A stretch of DNA of 64,000 bases. Source: Bisporella sp. PMI_857. Taxonomy: Eukaryota > Ascomycota > Leotiomycetes > Helotiales > Helotiaceae. This document shows, piece by piece, positions 1-11,664 of this stretch. The stretch lies in NCBI GenBank assembly GCA_021307315.1, contig JAJSPD010000021.1, positions 310,001 to 374,000 of the forward strand, in the 5' to 3' direction. The position numbers were made by a program, and so were the translations under genes. Below the pieces are notes generated by a model. That model did not search any database. It saw nothing but the letters and a program-made list of their open reading frames with translations, and was not told the origin of the DNA. The first letter of the stretch is position 1, and the number at the start of each line of letters is the position of its first letter.

Positions 1-1779
1 TGAATATCAAGACGCAGCTGTGCTTCCAAAGGTGAAGGGGGCCGAGTAAGCTCGAAATGAGAGGAAGGCGCGAAGCAAGTGCAAAGGAAAGTCGCCAGCC
101 TTGGCACTCATCGTCTATCAAATCACCACTTTGGCATTAAAAAAAAAGTATCTGGAGAATCTGTTTGCGCGCCAAAGGGACCTTGGTCCCAGAGCCTCGG
201 ACGATGACCATGACCAAGGCGGAGAGATCAGGCTCTGATACATGATTGTAGACAACCTTGTGGCAAGACGCAGCTTTACGTCCTCCGAATGACCTAATTC
301 TTTATCCTTCAAACGATACTGATGCTTATCAGCTACATGAAAGACAAATTACTAGCCATGGCTAGCAAACTAAATGCCCATATGTTGACTGTAATGTTGT
401 GACTCAGCGTAGGACAGGAAGGTCTGGTTCCGCGAGCTTCAGCGCCGACATTATTTAACTAGAAGTCATATATTGGCTACACGATGGTGCAGCCAATGCC
501 TCGAATATGGTTCACCGCAGTGTTTAGAATAAGCTTGCTTGCCCTGCCATATCCTGGAAAGCAAAAAGAAGCGACACAAACTTTTGACTTTTGCACCAGT
601 GGACGCTGTGGTACCTCAGGCAGTTGGGATGCGCGTCACGGGATGTGACTCGAAACCAAAACATCCTCGGCTTAAAGAAGAAAGGTAAGACGATAACAAA
701 GTGAGGAAGATGGGCTCGTACCTCCATGGTTGGTGTTGCTGTAGTATCACAAGTGCAGAGAACGGAGATGGCTCCTCCTTGGCTGAAGTAAGCTTTGACT
801 CGTTGTGCTTGCACTGGCCTGCCTCGTTAGCAGCTGCTCTAGTCTGGCGAAGACTGATGACCTTCTGGGTGTGTTGTCAGCATCTGGATCGTGGGAATCA
901 AGATGGATGCTCGAGATCGAACAAGGTGGAATGTCACTTGCCTCAAGACTTGAGCTGGCTTGGGGCAGGCTTGCCAACTGGCGGTATAGCTATAGCTTCA
1001 TACAGTTGGATCTCATGCAGGTCCCAATTAATGCCAAGAGATATTGCAAAAGCGATAAGGTAGATAGGCTACTCCGTACAGCACGAGGATGGCCAGAGGG
1101 CAGACGGAGAAGGTGGGTCGTGAAGATGGACTGTCATAGGATGAAGGAAGGGAGTGAGAGTGTAATGTGTTTGATGGGGAACAGGGAGAATTGTTTGTTC
1201 GAGCCAAGTTTGGATGGCTACAACAACAGTCCAATCCAGCCCTTTGATTCGTTGCATCAACGCCCCGCTATTTATCAAGATTTTAATTGGAGCATTGCCA
1301 CTGCCACCTTAACGAGCCCCAACCTGATGATTCCAGCCTTGAGCTGCTTTGAGGCTACCTTTACTGAGCAAACATTGCATCATTATATTTGGCATTATTC
1401 AGACTTGTCTCCCTTCTTATTATTATCTATCTTACAGTAATGAACCCGACTCAAAGAGAACCAGGGTTCCATGGATACACATCTTCTGGCTAAGATATGC
1501 TCCTTAAAATACACGGACACCATCGAGGCTGCATGCAGCCACACAAGACCGGCCTGATCATTGTTCCTTGCTTGCTTCAAAGTGTCTTATTACCCTTCAC
1601 AATCCAATGACAGGAGCAACCTATTGTTGTCACTTGCCCAAAGAGTATGTTGAAATACTTATATCGGAGAAAATCCTCATGTGGTCAATCTTATGCGAAC
1701 GCCATCCACAAAATTGTTCCTGCTCCTCTGCACCTCATATTTGTGTACCATAAGTTCCATTGGATCATCACAACCATGG
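1..1779. other. Intergenic, no supported gene
   Basis: I see no gene I can support here. The longest open frame (plus strand, 805-1440) opens with GTG and matches nothing I recognise, and shorter frames on the minus strand overlap it. The right end is the 3' flank of the minus-strand MIF-domain gene that ends at 1780. Confidence 0.5.
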
Positions 1780-2756
1780 TCATGTATGTCTGCCACCTTT
1801 ACCGAGCATCCATGCACTGAAGCTCTTCCTCCTACTGAGCTTGACATCTCCATCAGACTTCTCGTCTATATTATCCTTCCATTTCACTATTGTGGGTGGC
1901 GGAGGCGCACCCTCTTCGCCATCGGCAGATATGACCTCCCAAGAACTTAGAGATGGGGAAGTCATCTGCTCGTGGTGCGTGGGTAAAGTAGGTCCAATTT
2001 TAAGGCTGCGCGTCGATCTTGTGCTCCGTCGTAGCTTCATATCTGGTGTTACGCCAAGATACGTCCTGAGATTTGCATGGTTTGCCTCGATTTTTTTTGC
2101 GAGATCTTCCATTTCACCTAGTACGGTTTTCCCATTTGTTGCAAGATTTGCTTCTGGAATAGCCTCAAACTTGACTAGCCCACGTTCCGGAAGGACATGG
2201 AGCGTTTCCTGCATATAACCTTGGATACTTAAAGCATTTTGCATGTTCATGGCTGGTGCCAACTGCGCTGGGATCGATGAAACTGTCATTATATAGGCTG
2301 GATCAAATGATCCACCAAATAGCAGGCAGGATGTGTGTATCAAGGATACAACTATGGAAGATTCCGGTCGTTGATAGAGCTCAGAGAATTTCTGTGATAT
2401 GCTGGTGATGAACAAATACTCGTCAGAGATCTAACTATTAATCAGCAGAATCACTTTAAGTATTCATATTCGCTTACAATGACATTAGTTCTGATGTCCA
2501 CAGTGACTATGCATTCTTTCAACAACCTTTGACGAGCAGATGTAACAGGCTCTCGGAGCGCAAAAATATGGTGATAGTATTGTGTCTTCTTCTTTGCTAA
2601 ATCCAGTTCTTCCGGACTTCTGGTATCGGATACATCAGTCTGGTCGGGTGGTGTCTCATATGCCATTGGCTTGGTAATATTATCGACCCGGCGCCCAGTC
2701 AACTTTTCCGGGGAATACCGGGAAGAGATAGCAGAAACGGGGCGTGGCTTGGACAT
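1780..2756 (-). CDS. MIF/tautomerase-superfamily domain protein
   Basis: Two exons are proposed: 2478-2756 and 1780-2430, with a 47-nt intron (2431-2477, GTAAGC..GTTAG, branch GCTGATTAA), giving 309 aa. Residues about 81-193 look like a macrophage migration inhibitory factor fold: a first strand TVDIRTNVI, a helix, a strand SSIVVSLIH, the family hallmark FGGSFDP at about 131-137, then a second strand-helix-strand unit ending in VKFEAIP. MIF proteins act as tautomerases through an N-terminal proline. Here the domain is internal, behind about 80 polar residues, and the position matching Pro1 is not proline, so catalysis of the classical kind is doubtful. The C-terminal 110 residues are Ser/Arg-rich and probably disordered. 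The open frame continues upstream to a GTG at 3023, so a further 5' exon is possible. The start at 2756 (MSKPRPVS) is the first in-frame ATG. Family call is by recognition only. Confidence 0.68.
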
Positions 2757-3973
2757 CTCTACTGTATACACAGTATCGGTGGGTGAAGAATGTAGTTGCT
2801 TTCTAGAGCTTTGGTGGGGACCACTCTTCTTTGCACCCTTAGGATGCGACAGGTTGTCCTCAGTTGAAAATATTCGTTTACAACTAGGGTTATCGTAGAG
2901 GAGGTGGAACTTGATGGTCGAGATCGGGGCATAACAGCAAGATATAATGCTCACAATAGGTTGGATTGTTGCAGCGCAACCGGGGCGTTCAGGAGCCGAA
3001 TTGATAACACTTTGTGATGCCACCCTCTGAGAATAACTTCATAGCGTTAAGCTGTGCTGTGAGCCACCTAGTTATTGCGATTCTGAATTAGCAATGTCCA
3101 AAATGAAGACAGTAATTGTTTGTTGGCCATGATAGAATAATTAATTTGAAAGGTAAAGTGACATTTGCTCTTTGGGGAACAAGCTATCAAGATAGGAAGC
3201 CTTGACCAACGCCATCAAGCTCCATATCGGATCAGCTCCCGCATCTATTGACGCCACCAATTCCAGGTACTGTATAGGAGAAGGGGGGAGGAACACTTTC
3301 AACGTGGCATTCATAGCCATGATCGAATTGATTTAATATGAATGCGGTAAATCTTATGTAGATAGGTTCTTCCTGGAGTTGTTTTTCCTGAGGTGGTACC
3401 TATAATTCGTTCAATTTGAAGCTTTGCTTTGAGGACCTGATGAGCGCCACACCGTGAGTGCCGTGACGGATTCGGGTCTCTGTTCTGCACCGGATAGAAA
3501 TTAAGAGATTCCGTTGCCAATAGAGAGCGGGCTGACCACACCTTGCAGGACTGGAGACAATAAGCTTCCCACATCAATCCTCGAGGCAGGTTACATGGTA
3601 TAGCTTTCTTAGCTTCCCAGACAATGATTAAAGCTATCAGGTATAAGCGCCATGGCATTAACGACGTCGTCGTTATGGGAGACTTCAATCAAGCTTGCCT
3701 TCTGCTCACAAGCTTGGTAGGAGATCTGACGGGATATTCTCAGTTCGGCGCAAGGGGAAAACACCACTAGGCTTGATTAGGACGATGGCTCCAAGCTACC
3801 CCTGTGTCAATCTTGACCCTGCAGACAGGGTAGGATATATCGAAAACAATACGAATTAAATAATACATAAACACGAGGAATTCAATTCATCTACAGTGCC
3901 TCCAACTATAGCTTGAAGTTCCCCCCTTCTCGGAGATCATTCACAGTCCGTTAAGCACCTCACTTCCACCAAA
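2757..3973. other. Intergenic / 5' flank of MIF-domain gene
   Basis: The part 2757-3023 stays open in frame with the MIF-domain gene and may be 5' UTR or a missed upstream exon, with a possible intron donor GTGAGC near 2956. A 125-codon minus-strand frame (3311-3688) starts at TTG and is not convincing. Nothing else is seen. Confidence 0.4.
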
Positions 3974-5217
3974 TCAGATGCCTCCCTTGACCTTTTGCTT
4001 CACAATGCCATCTCGCTCCCAAAGCAGTCGAGCGACTGCTCCCATAGGCCCAGAAAGTGCTAAAAATGTTGGAATCTTCCACAACAGATCCCGTCCTACT
4101 CCCTTTCTTGTAGGCTTCTCGGCACCGAGCTGATCAAGTGCTGCGCTTCTGTGCAACACGGCTGCCCAAAGAATTATGGCTGCCGAGCCGACATAGATAT
4201 CCCATTGAAGGAAAGTGTGGGAGCCCGTAGCAAGATTTGGAACTTGGTAGCTGAGGTCTGGCCAGTATGGTACGAAAACTTCAGCAAAGCTACTGTGTAA
4301 AAAGCGCGTAAGGGTCAGTGACAAGCCCGCAAACGATGACGGCGGTAGAAGGGCTATGGCAACTACCGGGATGTGCGTTATCATGCTGAGGGCGAAGACG
4401 AATCTATATACGGATCTAACCGCACTAAGATACGATTCGCTTAGTGGCCTCGAAGAAGATCCAACGTCTGTACCAGAGGGTGCGCGAAATATCAGGGTTA
4501 GGAACCACTGTGTCAACGCAGTCCATGCTGGAAATGGTTGCCAGAGGGCAATGAGCTTTTGGTGCAGTTCTGAGGAGACAGCAGAAGGTGGTAGAAGCAT
4601 GAGGACTGATGGGATGATATATCCAACAATGATTGACACAGGAAGAATCGCCAAGTCCAGAGTTGAAACCAAAAGAGCACTAGTACTGTTCGTATCAAGC
4701 TTTGCTACAGGAGAGGTGAGCAAATAAAGGAACAGATACGCTGGTACAGTAACGGTGTATGAGATGTTCTGCACCAGGAGGCCCATAACGGCAATGCTGT
4801 CAAGCGTGAGCAAATTATTTCGACTATGTATGTTGGATGGTAAACCTACAAACTGACAACCTTGCCTCTATTTCCTTGTCTCATTCCCTCCAACATCAAC
4901 AAAGTCCAGGCTGCTCCAAATTGACCTGCGCCAGTGATTGAAAAGAGCGACAGATTTCCATTAGAAGAGTCTACCACAGGAGCAAAGAATATAACAAGAA
5001 TTTGTAATTGATGATCAATGGCCTTTATTCCCGTGTAAGACCTCACCAAGGAATCCTTGGTTCCAGGGAACCGAGCATCTTCTTGTTCAATCAACTCCAC
5101 GATGCCTTTGAAGAGCCCATTTTTGGATCCCAACGTCCATGTTCCGAAGGCCCCGAGTATTGACAACAGAGGAAGCAAGACTAGAGCAAGTGTTCGCATG
5201 CCGTTTGTCCTACTCAT
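3974..5217 (-). CDS. Multi-pass membrane protein, fungal, possibly AtmA/PaxA-like
   Basis: Two exons, 4850-5217 and 3974-4796, are joined across a 53-nt intron (4797-4849, GTAGGT..GACAG), giving 396 aa. About seven or eight hydrophobic segments are visible: near residues 8-25, 75-95, 105-120, 125-150, 160-190, 205-230 and then three toward the C-terminus. The motif pattern in the first third (IDHQLQILVIFFAPVVD, then EGMRQGNRGK) is one I associate with polytopic proteins annotated as AtmA/PaxA-like or as terpenoid-cluster membrane proteins. That link is from memory and weak. No polyketide synthase, prenyltransferase or P450 lies beside it, so a secondary-metabolite role is not supported by context. 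The longest open frame begins at TTG (5247); the first ATG is at 5217 (MSRTNGMRT). Confidence 0.7.
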
Positions 5218-6618
5218 TGCTGCTATTTTGTAAACACGTGACCACAAAGCACCAAGGCCAATTGTCTTCTTGATATAGGTGATTTACGATGTAGGACTTA
5301 TGTGTTAGGTTAAGCACGATATGCTCAACTCCCCTTGGCAGTTGATGTTCAGATTTCTACCCCTGTCAACATGTGACATTTCTGGGTAAGCGTCCCTTAT
5401 CCTAGAATGCTCTCCTTGATACTGAATAGATATAACCCGAGAAAGAAAGTTGTCAGATTTCAGGAAATAAAAGAACATAAGAGTACATGAGTCAAGTTGT
5501 CCCTATGGCTTGAGCGATACAATGGGAATTGAGACTTATTGGATTCTAATATCTGGCATTTGGTTTATTTCATGAAGTAAACTTCTGCTGGTGTCGCTCC
5601 CATAGCACTGTTAGTACTTGCTGTCAAAGCTCAAGCCCTAAGCGAAACGAGCGTGTTATAAGGTAACCAACAGTCTCATATGAGCCATAGTTAGGTCGAA
5701 GCAGATGTGTACGCGAGATATCTTTACCAAGACAGGGCATATGGATATGCTGTCGAACCTTGAGGCTCAAGCGGAGGCGAGCCTTCAGGACCTTGCTCAT
5801 AGGGGTCCTAAAGCTTTGATATCGATGTCCAAAATGAGCTTCCAGCGGTCATCAACTCAGCTAGGACCCGTTTCGGATCGTCCCAACCGACGAGATACTG
5901 CTACATTTGTCCATACCAGCTGAATTGCAAATACCTCCTGCAATTGTTTTTTGGTCAATGCCTCTTTCCCGCAACTCGGGGTGACGATCATGAAACCTCG
6001 AAGAAGAAGCCGTGAGGTTTCGTGTGTCTTGGTGCTGACAGTGTGCAGAGAGGTAGCAGACGATGCATCTGCATATTATCTAAATTGAACACCACCAACG
6101 ACATGGCAGAGAGTATTTTCGGTTTCATAGGCGCCAGGATATTAATACTTTTGGTAGACGCAGGCGCTTTGATGCAGGCACCACCAATCACAAATGCCCG
6201 AGAAATGCGGCCCGCGTGAAGCGAGAAGTCCCTCCCTCCAATCGACTTCCATCACCACCATCCCTCACCCCCAAATGCGCATCTCTCACAAATATCACCT
6301 CGTCCTATCTTGGGCCTCAGGAGGGCAGAAAGAGGAAACGATGCACATCACAGCGTCTATACCATGTGCCTCAATTCTACCTACGGGTAAAGTATCCAAT
6401 ACCGTCCCTCACCACCGTCCCTGGATCTACCTATTTATGTCCCCTCCCGCTCAGCGTCTATTAGAGGGTCTACAAGTAGTACTTGTATGTTTCGTTTCCT
6501 CTCCTTCAGTCAATAGCAAGCACCGGTTGATCCAGTCTCTCTTCTTCTCCTTTCCTATCCCGTCCTTCTCTTACACTTCCTTTGCTTCATTCTTTACGTA
6601 TATCCCTACAACAAGGAC
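5218..6618. other. Intergenic between divergent genes
   Basis: This 1.4-kb stretch separates the minus-strand membrane protein from the plus-strand four-TM protein. The right third (about 6230-6610) is pyrimidine-rich, as in fungal promoters and 5' leaders. It contains a 145-codon ATG frame (6194-6631) that overlaps the downstream start codon in another frame. Its sequence looks non-coding, but it could act as an upstream ORF if transcribed. Confidence 0.45.
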
Positions 6619-7369
6619 ATGCCAGCACTAGGAACAATGGCCACCAAACCCCAAGTCACAGCCGACTATCAGGAGTCCCACGGGTCGAACGACCAGAGAA
6701 GCGAATTCGAGACTCGCGACGATGATCGCAAGTCCGCCATTCTGCGCATCGCAGAGTCCGTTCGTCTAGGCCTAACGGTCCTCGCCCTGCTCGCAGGGCT
6801 TACAATCCTCGGCACTGCAGCAGCTACGCTGCAAGTTTACAACACGACGAGCCTTACTACGGACTTCAAGCTCTCAATGTGGCCGCAGGAGTTCGACATC
6901 CGGCCTACCGTCGCTCTTGTGACATGCGGAGCTATCATCTTCCTATCCAGCACCGTCTCGATCATCACCAGCAAGATCCCTTCCGTAAGCCGCCCCGTCT
7001 CTCCCGATTTCTTATGGAGAAGCAAGCTAACGTCCCCAGATCCGCAACCCCCTCACGATCCTCCTCTCCACCTTCCTCTTCCCCACCGTCTCCCTCATCG
7101 CTGGCCTCACGGCGATCTCCATCTATTACGGTGTTAATACCTCCAATACGAGCTACAGTCTGCAGACATGGTCCTGCCAGTTCTCTCACATCAGCTTGGA
7201 TGTAAAACCCCACTTCGGTGCATTGTGTAAGGAGAGCAAGACGGCCTTATATCTAAGTGTGATGATTATTCCTCTGGAGATTTTGGTGTTGGGTGCTGGT
7301 GTTCTGGGGAAGCAGGGGGAGAGGAAGAGTGTGTTTATCAGAGAGAAAGGGAGCCCTGCTTTATCTTAA
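6619..7369 (+). CDS. Four-TM membrane protein, unknown function
   Basis: Exon 1 is 6619-6984 and exon 2 is 7040-7369, with a 55-nt intron (GTAAGC..CCCCAG), giving 231 aa. The N-terminal 40 residues are polar and charged. Four hydrophobic segments lie at about 45-66, 91-113, 124-147 and 197-218, and both ends face the same side if all four span. A loop of about 45 residues between TM3 and TM4 carries two cysteines (SLQTWSCQFS and GALCKES) that could form a disulfide. The architecture resembles MARVEL-like or claudin-like four-pass proteins, but I do not recognise the family. A second ATG at 6637 (MATKPQ) is an alternative start. An AATAAA lies 163 nt after the stop. Confidence 0.75.
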
Positions 7370-7531
7370 ACGGTTTGCGGATGTAGGAAGGGAAGAGGCT
7401 CGGGTAAGCGAAGGAAGGCGGAGGTGAATTGGTACATGGCTGGCCTAGTAGTGATGTTGAGATAACATCGGCGTTGGTTGACATTGTAAGGTGCTACATG
7501 AGCGTGCATAAGGATAACATATATCCAGTGT

Positions 7532-7537
7532 AATAAA
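7532..7537 (+). terminator. Possible polyadenylation signal (AATAAA)
   Basis: An AATAAA hexamer lies 163 nt downstream of the stop codon of the four-TM gene and before the convergent gene ending at 7644. Fungal signals are degenerate, so this is only suggestive. Confidence 0.3.
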
Positions 7538-7643
7538 TTAAATTGCTTCAAGGAATGTAAAATGTCTGTGTTGTTGCCCAAATCCTGCAACTTCGTCTCT
7601 AGATCTATGCCTTCTTAACATTATCCGTCGTAGTGATTGTCAA

Positions 7644-9468
7644 TCACAACCTTTGAGCTCGGAGCTTATCTACCACACGATACGTTTCAAGGGCCTTTTC
7701 AAAGTCGGCGTATTTGTCTATCAACCTCTTGGTTAGCTATGGTCACAATTATCCGCCGAATCTTCTGAAGGCGGAAGAAGATAGCTGGGGCGACTTACCT
7801 GTATCGCCTTTGGCGAAAGCATCAAAAACCCTGGCGGTATTCGGCGCCGGGAAGGGCAAGCTAGACACATATTCTTCCTCTACGGATGTGAAATCGATGC
7901 TTTCCGCTTCGCCTCCCGTCGCGCGAAAGGTCAACTTACGGCCGGGAGCACCAAATTGCCACACTGTTGCACGACGTAGGTTAGCTTTGAGATATATTTC
8001 TACAGAATTGTGCTTTTAATTTCAGAAACATGGAAAGACCGCTTACTTGGCGTAGGATCAGTGACCTCGATCTCCCCCTCGGTGCCGGTGATGAGCCAGC
8101 GAAGCCGAACATTATCCACGGCGTCACCGAATGCATGGCGGAAATTGATTGAGGCAACTGCGCCTGAAGCAAGTTTGCCTTGCAAGAAAGCGGTATCTGA
8201 AGTCGTCTTCGGGACTAGAAGCCTTCGCGTCAGCACCAAGAGATTTCCAAAAAAAATATAAAATCGCAACTCAAAAGTCCATACTATCATAGGTTGTTCC
8301 ATCATCGCGCTTTATTTTAAAGCTTGTGGTGTCAATCGCGAGGACAGAGTTGACACTCTCAAAGTTACCAAGTACGTGGATGAAGGAGTCCAGGACTATG
8401 GCACGTCAGCGTTCACAAGGCGTCAATGAGAAGGGGCAGCACGAACAGTGTCCAAATATAACAGTGACATTGGTACAACCACTATTTTCGTCCGCGAAGA
8501 ACTTCATGGACTCTGGCCACACTGGAAATAAATTGAATGTTCCAGTAACGATGGAGGAATTGACCTTTCCAATTTTTCCGCCGTCGATCTAAAACTCATT
8601 CAGCAACTCCTGGTGTGAGGAGGTAGAAAAAGCATACCAGTTCTTTGAGTTTTCCCACCAGGGGATCGGCTCGAGCCTGGGCTCCTACCATTGTTTTGAC
8701 GTTCTTGGATTTCGCAAGCTCAGTTAATTCTTCGGTCTCCTTCAGATTGCCAACGATAGGCCATTCAACGAAGATATCCTTTCCAGCCAGAATTGCTGGT
8801 TTGAGGAGCCTACATATCCCTCCTGTCAGCCACTGACGAAAATAATGTGCACCGCAACCGTGATTTCAGATTATAGGGTACAGAGAACCACTTACTCATA
8901 GTGCTTGGTGAATGTAGCTGAGCAAACGATCAAGTCGACATCGGGATCATTAACGATGTCTTCAGCACGATATGCCTTGACAGAGGATCCTAGATTATGG
9001 GACGCGATTGCAGCTTTGGAAGACTCGACTGTCGAATTTGATACGGCAGTAATCTCGTAATGAGGCGACTTTAGAAGCCCCGGAAGATGTGCCTATTAAA
9101 GTATGGAATCAGTATTGGATGGTAAATATGAATCGTGACCGCAAGTCTCGGCTACAACCGCTTTTCAAACATGCCAGCATCACCCAAGCCATCACAGGAA
9201 CAGGTCCAAGGTCATATTATAGGACCTGGTCTTCCTATAGACCTGTTTCAAGATGCCCTTCTAGGTCTGCAACATCTGCGAGCCAAATATATGATGGCTT
9301 ATGACTCATTGGAAGAGGATATTTGCCCAAGACTTCATAGCAATAAACGATTCATCTGTCCTTCAACTTGGAAGCTCAGACACAACATACCCTTACACCC
9401 CATGCACCTAACCTCCCGGTAGGACCTGCTGCTGGGAGACCCATGAATCCAACGCGAATGGGAGCCAT
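7644..9468 (-). CDS. Gal80-like Gfo/Idh/MocA-family protein
   Basis: Eight exons: 9397-9468, 8896-9092, 8638-8809, 8447-8588, 8285-8395, 8047-8214, 7799-7963 and 7644-7717. They close in frame to 366 aa. An N-terminal Rossmann fold begins PIRVGFMGLPAAGP, with a glycine-rich NAD(P) loop, followed by a Gfo/Idh/MocA C-terminal sheet domain (TSSIVTGTF-like start after KIGKVN, residues about 155-366). In enzymes of this superfamily the second motif is usually EKP with a catalytic lysine. Here it reads VEWPI (E105-W106-P107), as in Gal80-type fungal relatives, so a sensor or regulatory role is at least as likely as dehydrogenase activity. The gene is divergent from a Zn2Cys6 regulator across 646 bp. 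Intron 1 (9093-9396, 304 nt) is much longer than the other six (49-86 nt). Confidence 0.85.
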
Positions 9469-10114
9469 AGCTGTTACTGTCCTTTAGGAAGATATTTCGC
9501 GGGTGAGGAAAAAGGTAATGTGTATCGAACTGACGATTTGATGATTGAATGGTCCCAAGGAAAAGGCTTTAAATATACCTTACGGCTTCAAAGACGTTAC
9601 CTCATAGCTGCTTCTGACAAATCTCCGGAATTGCGTTATAGCCTTATATGCACCGGCTATTACATGTATAAGCTGTTTCTGATGTGATCTGAGGCACTGC
9701 CCGATGAAGTTCATATTGAGATGAGGTTCTGACATATGAGTGTCTTGGAGCATGTAAGAGTGGGATATTTAGTAGATGGGTTATGAAATGATTAATGTGA
9801 GTAACTTGGCTTGATCAGTGGTGAAGCAGTTTTGAGATGAATATGGTATGAATATTAAGTCGAAGGTGTGTATAGCTTAGGGCAGCGTGCCCGGAAGCTT
9901 AAAGCAGCAACTAGCCATCGGAGTTCCCGTCTGCTGGAAGCCAAACCCTTTTGGGACCATTGATATTATTCAGCTCTAGACCACATTCATTTTCTAGATT
10001 TAGTGGTCATAATATTATATACAAGAAAAGTGCACTCGCCAATCGTTCGTGCATGGAAGTTTTCGGCTCCTCCAGCTTGTTTCAATATTCGTTTGTCTGT
10101 TCTGAACGATTGAT
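9469..10114. promoter_or_regulatory. Shared divergent promoter
   Basis: This 646-bp AT-rich stretch lies between the start codons of the Gal80-like gene (minus) and the Zn2Cys6 regulator (plus), so it must hold both promoters unless one is remote. I could not pick out a convincing CGG-type half-site pair or TATA box by eye. Confidence 0.5.
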
Positions 10115-11664
10115 ATGCCTGTTCCACGGAAAAGATCTTGTGCTCAGTGCAGGTCGGCGAAAACGCGCTGCAGTCTCTCTGCTCCAAAATGTTCTCGATG
10201 CCTGTCAAGACGGCTAAGTTGCGACTACCGTGATACACTCCCAAGAGCAGTCTCTTCAGCCGGGTTGGAAGATACATGGCAAGATGCCCTCCCTGCGCCT
10301 TTGGCACAGGAGACTGCCCCATCCATATCAGAGCGCGACATTCCTAATCCTTTAGCAATTTCAGATGTGGCAGACAACATGCTATGGGATGATCTAAATT
10401 CTATGCTGCAGCCTATCAACGCTGATTCCTGGCTCGAGAATCCTTTCTCCAATCTCACCACAAGCAATACGCTTCAAGAAGAGCCAGTCCAGCAGAAGTC
10501 CTTTTCATACCTTCTAACCGCACCGTTAGAAGAACCAATACGAACTTTTCTAATAAAATTGTCTCAACAACTCTACAGCAGAGATGTTCTTCTGTTACGA
10601 CCGTGTTTAGAGCTCGTGCCGCCTAGGTTTAACGACCTTCTCTCACCTAAGTCCATTAATGTGCTTGGGAAGAGTTTGATCAGCAGTTACATTTTAAATA
10701 AGTTTAGCTCCTATACAACGATGTTGGCCACAATGGCTCTTCCGCCTGTTATTCACAAGTTTGGCTCCGCGCCCGATCTCAGCAGCCAGCATCTAACGTG
10801 TGACTTTGAGCTTCTAGAGCCACTGGCGAATTGCAAAGCTTTCATTCCCATGTTTCGTAGTAAAACACCCGGTAGCGCTAAGTTTCTCAATAGGATTTTG
10901 GTCAATGAGGTTCAAAGGTTGCATATTGAGGTTAGTATCGCTCAATGTTGACACACCAAGTCACTGAGCACAAATAGTTCCACAAGTATGATGAGCGTAC
11001 GAGGCTTGCTGCCATACAATCTCTTGCTATCTATATAATCCTATTTGCAGAAGAAGAACGCAACCACAGGTGCTTGGCTATGAGCGTTGTGCTTGTACTT
11101 GCTATAGAAGTAAGTTCTGCATGGTTTAGTCCGGATAGGCTGGTTTCATTGACATCTTCATTTGCCTTGGTAGGATCTTGGTGTTTCCTGGGTTAAACAA
11201 TTGCTCCAGCGAGATATAATCTTGAACGACTCGTCCTGGTACAACTGGATAATATGCGAAAGCTCACGAAGGTATATGGAATACGTTAAAAGGGTACAAC
11301 TATATCTGTTTTGCATGGAGCTGACATGAAATCTAGAACGATGATTTTATTGAGTCTATTGCATTCCCTCTTGAGCATGGATATTGGAGTTCCGAAGCCA
11401 AATATTTGTGTCAGTTTTAAAGATATGCACTTGCCATGTAGTAAAGAACTCTGGGAAGCGTCCACCAAGACGGAGTGGGAGGGTCGATATGGAAAATATT
11501 TATCATCCCGAAAAGCATCCGAGCCGTTAAAGATAAGAGATCTGATCGCTGCCCACTCTGCGGAGAACGCTTCCCCCGTCGATCAAGGTCGAGCAGATGA
11601 TCTACATGATTGGACTTTAGGGCTTGACGATTTTGGGGACCTTGTGATGCTGGTTGTTCGATGA
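10115..11664 (+). CDS. Zn2Cys6 binuclear-cluster transcription factor
   Basis: Four exons (10115-10930, 10978-11109, 11174-11271, 11337-11664) give 457 aa. The N-terminus holds the DNA-binding cluster: six cysteines at 9, 12, 19, 26, 29 and 36 (CAQC, TRC, KCSRC, LSC) between basic residues, which is the Gal4-type zinc cluster. The rest is a compact helical region with no full fungal-specific middle domain that I can recognise. A KDMHLPCSKELWEA stretch near residue 350 is typical of the C-terminal part of C2H2/Zn2Cys6 regulator proteins. Introns 1-3 are 47, 64 and 65 nt, the last with branch AGCTGACAT. It is divergent from the Gal80-like gene, which suggests it may control that gene or be controlled by its product (inference). 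An AATAAA lies about 200 nt after the stop. Confidence 0.88.

Noticed and set aside
805..1440. 211-codon plus-strand frame
   Set aside because: It starts with GTG (first ATG at about 907), has no recognisable domain, and overlaps several equally weak minus-strand frames.
3311..3688. 125-codon minus-strand frame with a hydrophobic start
   Set aside because: It begins at TTG and has no family resemblance or splice partners.
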